Shown here: positions 1 through 5,087 of the stretch, one piece after another
Layout of the letters: every line of letters starts with the position of its first letter
Position numbering within the stretch: the stretch's first letter is position 1
Assembly: GCA_949507465.1 (NCBI GenBank)
Contig: CATEMS010000027.1
Coordinates: forward strand, 1-6,532
Reading direction: 5' to 3'
Origin: Flavobacteriaceae bacterium
GTDB taxonomy: Bacteria; Bacteroidota; Bacteroidia; Flavobacteriales; Flavobacteriaceae
Length of the DNA: 6,532 nucleotides
Notes under the pieces: model-generated
Seen by the model: only the letters and a program-made list of their open reading frames with translations
The model's database searches: none
Told to the model about the DNA's origin: nothing
Program-made: the position numbers and the translations under genes

Positions 1-484
1 CATTTAAAACAGCATCCAGTAATTTTGTTGTAGCATGGTAGTAGGAAAATGCTCCGTAGGTGTCAAAAAAGAGATTGTTGATATTGATATAGGGTGCATA
101 TACCGTAATGATATCTTGGGTCTTTATCTGGTCATAAGCGATAAAATCTGTAGCAAGTATTTTGGAGTTAAATTTTAAATACTCTGCAGCTTTTTGAGGG
201 TCAAAAAGTGATTTAGGCACACAGGTTACCATGTCGTTGCAATGAATTAATTCTACCTGATCAAAATTATGTTTAAGCTCAGGGGTATTCTCAATTTTTT
301 GACTTAAATCAAGCTGTAGGTCTTGGGGTGTAGTGGCTTGATTAAAAACTGTTTCACTAAAAAATAAGACTTCTTTGGTTTGGGTGTGCGTTATTAAAAA
401 AGAATGTCCGGTCAATGCTAATTGAACGGACAGGCTTTGGTGGGCAATAGACCCTATATTATTGTTTTGTTTGCTCTGCGTCAT
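1..484 (-). CDS. DUF3822 family protein, N-terminal part (runs off left edge)
   Basis: The frame is open from an ATG at 484-482 to the window edge, giving 161 codons of the N-terminal part; the C-terminus lies outside. The protein begins MTQSKQNNNIGSIAHQ and continues LSVQLALTGHSFLITH. This short-strand pattern, a polar strand, a 'G-S-F' turn and a hydrophobic strand, is typical of the start of DUF3822 proteins, which are common in Bacteroidetes and have no assigned function. From memory, a Bacteroides member was solved by structural genomics and described as having an actin-like ATPase fold; I cannot confirm that here. There is no signal peptide or membrane segment, so it is probably cytoplasmic. 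The start lies inside the end of the upstream gene (26-nt overlap, different frame) with no clear Shine-Dalgarno, which suggests translational coupling. In related genomes rsmD often follows this gene, so rsmD may lie just beyond the left edge (inference). Family call good, function unknown. Confidence 0.8.
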   Translation of the reverse strand, partial: MTQSKQNNNIGSIAHQSLSVQLALTGHSFLITHTQTKEVLFFSETVFNQATTPQDLQLDLSQKIENTPELKHNFDQVELIHCNDMVTCVPKSLFDPQKAAEYLKFNSKILATDFIAYDQIKTQDIITVYAPYININNLFFDTYGAFSYYHATTKLLDAVLN

Positions 485-1139
485 ATATTTTTGGCCAATT
501 ACCAGAGGTGTCAATCTCCTCTAGAGATCCTACTTTAACAAAGGCGCCATTTACACCCTCAACAGAAACTACTTGTTGTTCTTGATTTATCAGGTCTTTA
601 TCTAACCCTTCTAGAACTATTTTTTTACTTACCCTAGCTTCAAAGGCAGAGTAGGTGTTTCTGTTTTTCACAACCTCACCAGCTCTTAACTCAATTACTC
701 CAGTAATACCTTCTTGTTCTAGAGGTAAATTCATCATTGTTTTATAACGGTCTGTACCTCCAAATATAGAATCTCTAACTGCTGTAAAACCAAGGGTGTC
801 TAACAATACAACCTCAAGGATATATCCACCCGTTTTTGGATCAAGGCCATAGGCTTTGTTCTTTTTCTCATCTGCATAACTTGTATCACGTCTTTGAACG
901 TTTGCAAATTGTGCTGTATCAATAAAACGAACCAAGCTGTCAAAGCTACCTGTAAATTTCCCAATAATTTCTTTGTGTGCTAATTCTGCAGCACGAACGT
1001 CTTTTAGGTTTTTAATAACCTTAGCATACCGTGCATCACGCTTTTCATTAAATTCTACAGGCCCAATGATTGAGCTGTATAATTTCCATCCTAAAAAGAT
1101 AATGAGCACCCAAAGCGCAAGTTGTATTATTAATTTCAT
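459..1139 (-). CDS. Single-pass membrane protein of unknown function, pseudopilin-like N-terminus
   Basis: This 226-residue protein has a hydrophobic helix at about residues 3-20 (LIIQLALWVLIIFLGWKLY) right at the N-terminus and no cleavage motif, so it is likely an inner-membrane anchor with the rest in the periplasm. Residues 34-70 read RDARYAKVIKNLKDVRAAE and then HKEIIGKFTGSFDSLVRFI. A helix of this kind followed by 'G-x-(F/Y)-T-x-S-F-D-S-L' resembles the juxtamembrane part of type II secretion or type IV pseudopilins. The remainder looks beta-rich and ends in a polar tail. I recall similar unnamed proteins in many Bacteroidetes, often beside DUF3822. The ATG at 1139-1137 puts the membrane helix at the extreme N-terminus and follows a TAnnTTTG promoter candidate at a sensible distance. 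The stop overlaps the DUF3822 start by 26 nt, so the two are almost certainly co-transcribed. No catalytic motif is visible. A PilN/PilO-like membrane protein is an alternative reading. Confidence 0.8.
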   Translation of the reverse strand: MKLIIQLALWVLIIFLGWKLYSSIIGPVEFNEKRDARYAKVIKNLKDVRAAELAHKEIIGKFTGSFDSLVRFIDTAQFANVQRRDTSYADEKKNKAYGLDPKTGGYILEVVLLDTLGFTAVRDSIFGGTDRYKTMMNLPLEQEGITGVIELRAGEVVKNRNTYSAFEARVSKKIVLEGLDKDLINQEQQVVSVEGVNGAFVKVGSLEEIDTSGNWPKIYDAEQTKQ

Positions 1140-1181
1140 TGTAAAGGAAAAATTTGGTTTTTAAAATGATTCTGTCTATGG

Positions 1182-1211
1182 CAAATCTACAATTTTTTTT
1201 TGTTGGTAAAA
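1182..1211 (-). promoter_or_regulatory. Candidate Bacteroidetes promoter for the membrane protein/DUF3822 unit
   Basis: On the minus strand an exact TAnnTTTG element, TAGATTTG, lies at 1189-1182. It is preceded after an 18-nt spacer by TTTT (1211-1208), one base off the -33 TTTG element. Transcription would begin near 1175 and leave a leader of about 35 nt before the ATG at 1139. It is the only exact match in this 123-nt divergent region. I saw no comparably good element facing the helicase gene on the other side. The match is by eye only. Confidence 0.5.
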
Positions 1212-1262
1212 GTATATTATTAAAAATAATGGCATCTTTAGGGCTTGAAAGAAAGCTCATTT

Positions 1263-2693
1263 ATGGATGCATCACAATTTTATAGTTTACTGAAAAGCGA
1301 TTTTCTGCATAACACCACTGCAAAACAGGATATTGCCTTGCATTTGTTGTCAAAATTTGTGCTAAATGACACAAAAAACGAGGTTTTTTTACTCAAGGGT
1401 TATGCCGGAACAGGTAAGACCACAATCACCGGTACACTGGTCAAGAACCTTGGTAAAGCAAAAATGTCTTCAGTGCTTTTAGCACCAACAGGACGAGCTG
1501 CTAAGGTAATTAGTAATTATGCTGGTAAAGAAGCCTTTACTATTCATAGAAAAATTTACTATCCCAAACCAAAAAAAGGGGGAGGGGTTAGTTTTACCTT
1601 ACAAAATAACAAGCACAGAAATACCATCTTTATGGTAGATGAAGCCTCAATGATTCCAGATATTAACCAAGATGCGAAGCTTTTTGAGAATGGTTCGTTG
1701 CTGGATGATTTGCTACAATTTATCTACAGTGGGTATAACTGTAAGCTTCTGCTGATTGGTGATACGGCTCAATTACCTCCTGTAAAACTTGATGTAAGTC
1801 CTGCCCTGGATGCCCGAAAATTAGAAAATCAATTTAACAAACATGTTATAGAAATAGAGCTTGATGATGTAGTGCGCCAGCAGCATGACAGTGGTATTTT
1901 ATGGAATGCAACTAAATTAAGAGATGTATTAAATCAAGGGATTCATGATCGCTTTAAATTTTCTAGCCAAGTGTTTCCAGATGTTGTCAAACCACAAGAT
2001 GGTATGGAAATTATGGATGCTCTTGAGCAGCACTACACAAATGAAGATAATGACAATACAGTACTTATTGTAAGATCAAACAAGCGCGCAAACTTGTACA
2101 ACCAGAGTATACGCACTCGTATTTTATTTCAAGAGGATGAGCTCTCTGCAGGAGATAGATTAATGGTTGTTAAAAATAATTACCACTGGGTATCAAGTGA
2201 GAGTGATGCAGGGTTTATCGCCAATGGAGATATTGTAGAGGTATTAGAGATTTTTAAATTTATAGATTTGTATGGTTTTCGCTTTGCAGAAGTAAAATTA
2301 CAATTGGCTGATTATCCAAAAATGAAAGCCTTTGAAACGGTATTGCTTTTAAACACTCTAAGCTCAGAATCTCCCTCATTAACTTATGATGATGCTAATC
2401 GCCTGTATCAAGAAGTAATTAAAGATTATGCCCATGAAAGCTCTAAATTCAAAAAATTTCAAGCAGTTAAAAAAAATAGATATTTTAATGCCCTACAAGT
2501 GAAGTTTTCATACGCTATTACATGCCACAAAAGCCAAGGAGGACAATGGAAAAACGTTTTTGTCGAACAGCCCTATTTGCCCAATGGTGTAGACAAAGAT
2601 TATCTTCGTTGGTTATATACAGCAATTACAAGAGCACAAGAAAGATTATATTTGATTGGTTTTAAAGAAGATTTTTTCGAACAAGATGTCTAA
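1263..2693 (+). CDS. Compact SF1B DNA helicase, RecD/Dda-like
   Basis: This 476-residue protein carries a complete set of superfamily 1B motifs: Walker A GYAGTGKTT (46-54, Lys52), motif Ia APTGRAA (74-80), motif II MVDEASM (124-130, Asp126/Glu127), motif III GDTAQLPPV (166-174), motif IV VVRQ (203-206), motif V YAITCHKSQGGQW (417-429) and motif VI YTAITRAQERLYL (452-464, Arg457). It is predicted to be a 5'-3' ATP-dependent DNA helicase. Walker A begins near residue 46, so the long N-terminal extension of RecD2 and the RecBCD-binding part of RecD are absent; the size is closer to phage T4 Dda. Residues about 296-410, between motifs IV and V, correspond to the SH3-like/2B insertion of that group. 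I chose the ATG at 1263; a TTG at 1245 would add six residues (MKESSF) but has no better ribosome-binding site. It is divergent from the membrane-protein unit. Its cellular role (repair, replication or recombination) cannot be read from sequence. Confidence 0.9.
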   Translation: MDASQFYSLLKSDFLHNTTAKQDIALHLLSKFVLNDTKNEVFLLKGYAGTGKTTITGTLVKNLGKAKMSSVLLAPTGRAAKVISNYAGKEAFTIHRKIYYPKPKKGGGVSFTLQNNKHRNTIFMVDEASMIPDINQDAKLFENGSLLDDLLQFIYSGYNCKLLLIGDTAQLPPVKLDVSPALDARKLENQFNKHVIEIELDDVVRQQHDSGILWNATKLRDVLNQGIHDRFKFSSQVFPDVVKPQDGMEIMDALEQHYTNEDNDNTVLIVRSNKRANLYNQSIRTRILFQEDELSAGDRLMVVKNNYHWVSSESDAGFIANGDIVEVLEIFKFIDLYGFRFAEVKLQLADYPKMKAFETVLLLNTLSSESPSLTYDDANRLYQEVIKDYAHESSKFKKFQAVKKNRYFNALQVKFSYAITCHKSQGGQWKNVFVEQPYLPNGVDKDYLRWLYTAITRAQERLYLIGFKEDFFEQDV

Positions 2694-2720
2694 TGGTAAA
2701 CATCAATGTGAGTTAATCCG

Positions 2721-2728
2721 TATTTTTG
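2721..2728 (+). promoter_or_regulatory. Candidate -7 promoter element for kdsB
   Basis: TATTTTTG at 2721-2728 matches TAnnTTTG exactly and lies 52 nt before the kdsB ATG, implying a leader of about 45 nt. No convincing TTTG -33 element sits 17-23 nt upstream, which lowers confidence. The leader contains AGTAGGA (2763-2769), a weak Shine-Dalgarno-like stretch 11 nt before the ATG. If this element works, kdsB can be expressed apart from the upstream helicase, which ends at 2693. Confidence 0.35.
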
Positions 2729-2780
2729 TAGTACCAACACAGCACCACTAATAATTTAATAAAGTAGGATTGATAGTAAT

Positions 2781-3521
2781 ATGAAGATTATAGCAATGAT
2801 ACCGGCACGTTTTCAGGCATCTCGTTTTCCTGGAAAATTGATGGAAGATTTAGGTGGTCAAACCGTAATTTTACGGACCTACCAGGCAACTCTTGGAACA
2901 GGATTATTTGAGGATGTTTTTGTAGTTACTGACAGTGAAGTGATATTTAATGAAATTACAAGCCATGGCGGTAAGGCCATCATGAGTATCAAAAACCACC
3001 AATGCGGTAGTGACCGAATCGCTGAGGCGGTAGCCTCAATGGATATAGATATTGTTGTTAATGTACAAGGCGATGAGCCTTTTACAAACAAGCAAGTATT
3101 GACGACCCTTTTGGATGTCTTTAACCAAAAGGATGCCTCAAAAATTGATTTGGCGTCCTTGATGGTCAAAATCACAGATTGGGAAGAGATCAATAATCCA
3201 AACTGTGTAAAGGTGATTGTAAATAAAGAGAATTTTGCTCAGTATTTTTCTAGAGCTCCTATTCCATATCCTAGAGATAAAGAAATAACAACAAGTTATT
3301 ACAAACACAAAGGAATTTATGCCTTTACAAAGCAGGCGCTTTTAGATTTTTATCAATTGCCAATGGGAACACTTGAGGCCACAGAGAAAATTGAATGCAT
3401 ACGGTATTTAGAATATGGAAAAAACATTAAAATGGCAGAGACAAGCCTTCAAGGTATTGGTATTGATACCCCTGAAGATCTCATAAAAGCAAATAAGATT
3501 CTTAAAAACAACCAACAGTAG
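2781..3521 (+). CDS. kdsB: 3-deoxy-manno-octulosonate cytidylyltransferase (CMP-Kdo synthetase)
   Basis: KdsB activates the eight-carbon sugar Kdo: CTP + Kdo gives CMP-Kdo + diphosphate. CMP-Kdo is the donor with which KdtA/WaaA links Kdo to lipid A precursors in the cytoplasm. The 246-residue length is normal for the family and the motifs are in order: nucleotide-binding IPARFQASRFPGK (7-19), CGSDRIAEA (75-83), VVNVQGDEPF (92-101) with metal-binding Asp98, YFSRAPIPYPRD (155-166), HKGIYAF (176-182), LEATEKIECIRYLEYG (198-213) and GIDTPEDL (227-234) with the second metal-binding Asp229. Both aspartates align with those of E. coli KdsB as I remember its sequence. The protein is soluble with no signal peptide. 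The gene lies 87 nt after the helicase and 57 nt before an acyltransferase gene on the same strand, so it could share a transcript with the latter. It shows the organism makes Kdo-containing LPS or LOS. Confidence 0.96.
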   Translation: MKIIAMIPARFQASRFPGKLMEDLGGQTVILRTYQATLGTGLFEDVFVVTDSEVIFNEITSHGGKAIMSIKNHQCGSDRIAEAVASMDIDIVVNVQGDEPFTNKQVLTTLLDVFNQKDASKIDLASLMVKITDWEEINNPNCVKVIVNKENFAQYFSRAPIPYPRDKEITTSYYKHKGIYAFTKQALLDFYQLPMGTLEATEKIECIRYLEYGKNIKMAETSLQGIGIDTPEDLIKANKILKNNQQ

Positions 3522-3578
3522 GGTTATTTATTAAAGATACCGTACCCTAGACTTGTAAATCAATCCAAGCTATACCTC

Positions 3579-4115
3579 ATGGGATTAACAAAATTTATTT
3601 ACTTTACACTACTTGGATGGAAGATAGAGGGTGGTTTTGACCCTACCATAAAAAAATCTGTATTAATAGTTGCACCTCATACCAGTAGTATGGATTTTCT
3701 GTTATCTGTACTTGTAAGACGGATACTAAAATTGCAAATTAATTTTGTGGGTAAAAAAGAGTTATTTAGTCCTCCTTGGGGATGGTATTTTAGATGGATG
3801 GGTGGAGCAGCTTTAGATAGAAATAAGTCAGAGAACAAAGTTCAGGCAATTGCGAATGTATTTTCCAGACATCAAGAGTTTAGGTTGGCTATTGCACCCG
3901 AGGGGCCACGTAAAAAAGTAAGCTCCTGGAAAACGGGTTACTACTTCTTAGCCCTTACCGCTAAGGTACCCATTATCTCTGTACGTTTAGATTATGAGAA
4001 TAAAATCATGGGAATTAGCCCGGCGTTTTATCCTAGCGGAGACATCAAGGCTGATGAGCCCAAACTAAAAGAATTTTTTAAAGGTATAAAAGGGAAGGTG
4101 CCAGATTGGAGCTAG
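3579..4115 (+). CDS. Small PlsC-family acyltransferase (1-acylglycerol-3-phosphate acyltransferase-like)
   Basis: The 178-residue protein has the glycerolipid acyltransferase motifs. Motif I is HTSSMDF (34-40), the catalytic H-x4-D with His34 and Asp39. Motif II is in GGAALDR (75-81). Motif III is APEGPRKK (106-113), a variant of FPEGTR. Motif IV is VPIISV (130-135). The family transfers acyl groups from acyl-ACP or acyl-CoA to a lysophospholipid or related alcohol at the inner membrane. This member is shorter than E. coli PlsC (about 245 residues) and lacks its long N-terminal hydrophobic region; only residues 5-13 and 41-50 are mildly hydrophobic. The acceptor may therefore differ from lysophosphatidic acid, and I give no gene symbol. 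The ATG at 3579 is the natural start, 57 nt after kdsB. TAGACTTG at 3548-3555 is a one-mismatch TAnnTTTG in the gap, so a separate promoter is possible. It converges on yebC with 23 nt between stop codons. Family call strong, substrate unknown. Confidence 0.88.
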   Translation: MGLTKFIYFTLLGWKIEGGFDPTIKKSVLIVAPHTSSMDFLLSVLVRRILKLQINFVGKKELFSPPWGWYFRWMGGAALDRNKSENKVQAIANVFSRHQEFRLAIAPEGPRKKVSSWKTGYYFLALTAKVPIISVRLDYENKIMGISPAFYPSGDIKADEPKLKEFFKGIKGKVPDWS

Positions 4116-4138
4116 AAAAGCAGTGAATCCTATATTTT

Positions 4139-4858
4139 TTAGTCTTGGGTTTCTTTCATGGTGTGATATACATTTTGTACATCATCATCTTCTTCTAATT
4201 TTTCTAATAACTTTTCTACGTCTGCCTTTTGTTCTTGGGTAATTGTTTTAGTTACTTGAGGTATGCGCTCAAAGCCTGAGGACAAAATTTCAATATTATT
4301 GGACTCCAGATAGTTTTGAATACTCCCGAAACTCTCAAAAGGCGCATAAATTAATACACCATCTTCATCTTCAAATATTTCTTCTACACCGAAATCTATG
4401 AGTTCTAACTCTAATTCTTCAAGGTCTAAATCTCCTACATTTACTCTAAAATTGCATAGGTGGTCAAACATAAAAACCACAGATCCAGAGGTACCCATGT
4501 TCCCGTCACATTTATTAAAATAAGAACGTACGTTTGCAACAGTTCTGGTATTGTTGTCTGTAGCGGTTTCTATTAATATGGCAATACCATGTTGGGCATA
4601 TCCCTCAAATAATACTTCTTTATAATCTCCTAGGCTTTTGTCACTAGCACGTTTTATAGCACGCTCTATATTGTCTTTTGGCATGTTTAAAGCCTTGGCG
4701 TTTTGAATCACAGCTCGCAATCTAGAATTTGAGTCTGGATCTGGTCCTGCTTCCTTGACAGCCATTACAATGTCCTTGCCAATTCTGGTAAAAGCTTTGC
4801 TCATAGCAGACCAACGTTTCATTTTTCTAGCTTTTCTAAATTCAAAAGCTCTTCCCAT
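4139..4858 (-). CDS. yebC: YebC/TACO1 family protein
   Basis: This 239-residue protein spans the normal YebC length. Key segments are MGRAFEFRKARKMKRW (1-16), FTRIGKDIVMAVKEAGPDPD (23-42), NSRLRAVIQNAKALNMPKDN (44-63), the family signature FEGYAQHGIAILIETATDNN (84-103) followed by TRTVANVR (104-111), GNMGTSGSVVFMF (119-131), and the acidic end LEEDDDVQNVYH (221-232). The opening differs from the usual MAGHSKWANIKHRK and matches the subtype I associate with Bacteroidetes. Older annotation calls the family a DNA-binding transcriptional regulator (PmpR). Recent work on YebC2 and TACO1, as I recall it, shows a ribosome-associated factor that relieves stalling at proline-rich stretches, so a role in translation is more likely than in transcription. 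The gene is divergent from the SF2 helicase at 5088. An exact TAnnTTTG promoter candidate lies 22 nt upstream of the ATG. I see no hairpin terminator in the 23-nt convergent gap downstream. Confidence 0.95.
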   Translation of the reverse strand: MGRAFEFRKARKMKRWSAMSKAFTRIGKDIVMAVKEAGPDPDSNSRLRAVIQNAKALNMPKDNIERAIKRASDKSLGDYKEVLFEGYAQHGIAILIETATDNNTRTVANVRSYFNKCDGNMGTSGSVVFMFDHLCNFRVNVGDLDLEELELELIDFGVEEIFEDEDGVLIYAPFESFGSIQNYLESNNIEILSSGFERIPQVTKTITQEQKADVEKLLEKLEEDDDVQNVYHTMKETQD

Positions 4859-4880
4859 AATAGATTTTTTAAGTGAGTTT

Positions 4881-4912
4881 CAAATATAAAAAATACAGGC
4901 CCTAAATACCAA
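4881..4912 (-). promoter_or_regulatory. Candidate Bacteroidetes promoter for yebC
   Basis: On the minus strand TATATTTG (4888-4881) is an exact TAnnTTTG. A TTGG (4912-4909) sits 20 nt upstream of it, within the 17-23 nt spacing usual for the -33 element, though it is only an approximate TTTG. The start of transcription would fall near 4874, giving a leader of about 15 nt before the ATG at 4858. Spacing and orientation fit yebC well. The match was made by eye. Confidence 0.5.
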
Positions 4913-4984
4913 TTGTGTAATTAAAAAGTTTTTGTCTAACAACTTAAATGACACGTATAGTTTTTTGTGCTTGTTTGATAGTGT

Positions 4985-5003
4985 ATATTTTTTGAAAAAA
5001 TAT
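4985..5003. repeat. AT-only palindrome in the yebC/helicase divergent region
   Basis: ATATTTTTT (4985-4993) and AAAAAATAT (4995-5003) are exact inverted complements around a single central G. With one central base it suits a dyad protein-binding site or DNA bend better than an RNA hairpin; as RNA it could fold only with a small loop and an all A-U stem, too weak for a terminator. It lies between the two divergent promoter candidates, about 50 nt upstream of the helicase element. Because the region is very AT-rich, chance is a real explanation. Confidence 0.35.
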
Positions 5004-5055
5004 GTTTTGTAAAAAAATACTCATAAACTCTTATGGTAGAAGTCACAAAAGAACG

Positions 5056-5063
5056 TAATTTTG
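5056..5063 (+). promoter_or_regulatory. Candidate -7 promoter element for the SF2 helicase gene
   Basis: TAATTTTG at 5056-5063 is an exact TAnnTTTG on the plus strand. TTATGG at 5031-5036 lies 19 nt upstream and is a poor -33 match. Transcription would start near 5070, leaving a leader of under 20 nt before the GTG at 5088. The short leader supports the GTG as the start, since no other in-frame start lies downstream of this element until well inside the helicase core. Confidence 0.4.
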
Positions 5064-5087
5064 CAACTCTCGTAAATTTTCATAATT

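Noticed and set aside
973..1164. Plus-strand open frame of 63 codons opposite the membrane-protein gene
   Set aside because: It lies almost wholly antisense to a gene with a clear membrane helix and family resemblance, and its own translation has no recognisable feature.
1048..1260. Minus-strand open frame of 70 codons spanning the divergent intergenic region
   Set aside because: It overlaps the N-terminus of the membrane-protein gene in another frame and would cover that gene's promoter candidate; the composition looks like translated AT-rich intergenic DNA.
1245..1262. TTG start at 1245 for the SF1B helicase
   Set aside because: It would add only six residues; the ATG at 1263 is a standard start codon and leaves a normal N-terminus ahead of the Walker A motif.
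2685..2704. GATGT...ACATC inverted repeat at the end of the SF1B helicase gene
   Set aside because: A five-pair stem with a ten-base loop and no T-run is expected by chance.
2879..3193. Minus-strand open frame of 104 codons within kdsB
   Set aside because: It is fully antisense to a well-supported kdsB with all catalytic motifs, so it is a shadow frame.
3519..3549. TAGGGT...ACCCTA inverted repeat after kdsB as a terminator
   Set aside because: The stem has only six pairs around a loop of about 19 nt and no T-tract follows, so it is not a credible intrinsic terminator.
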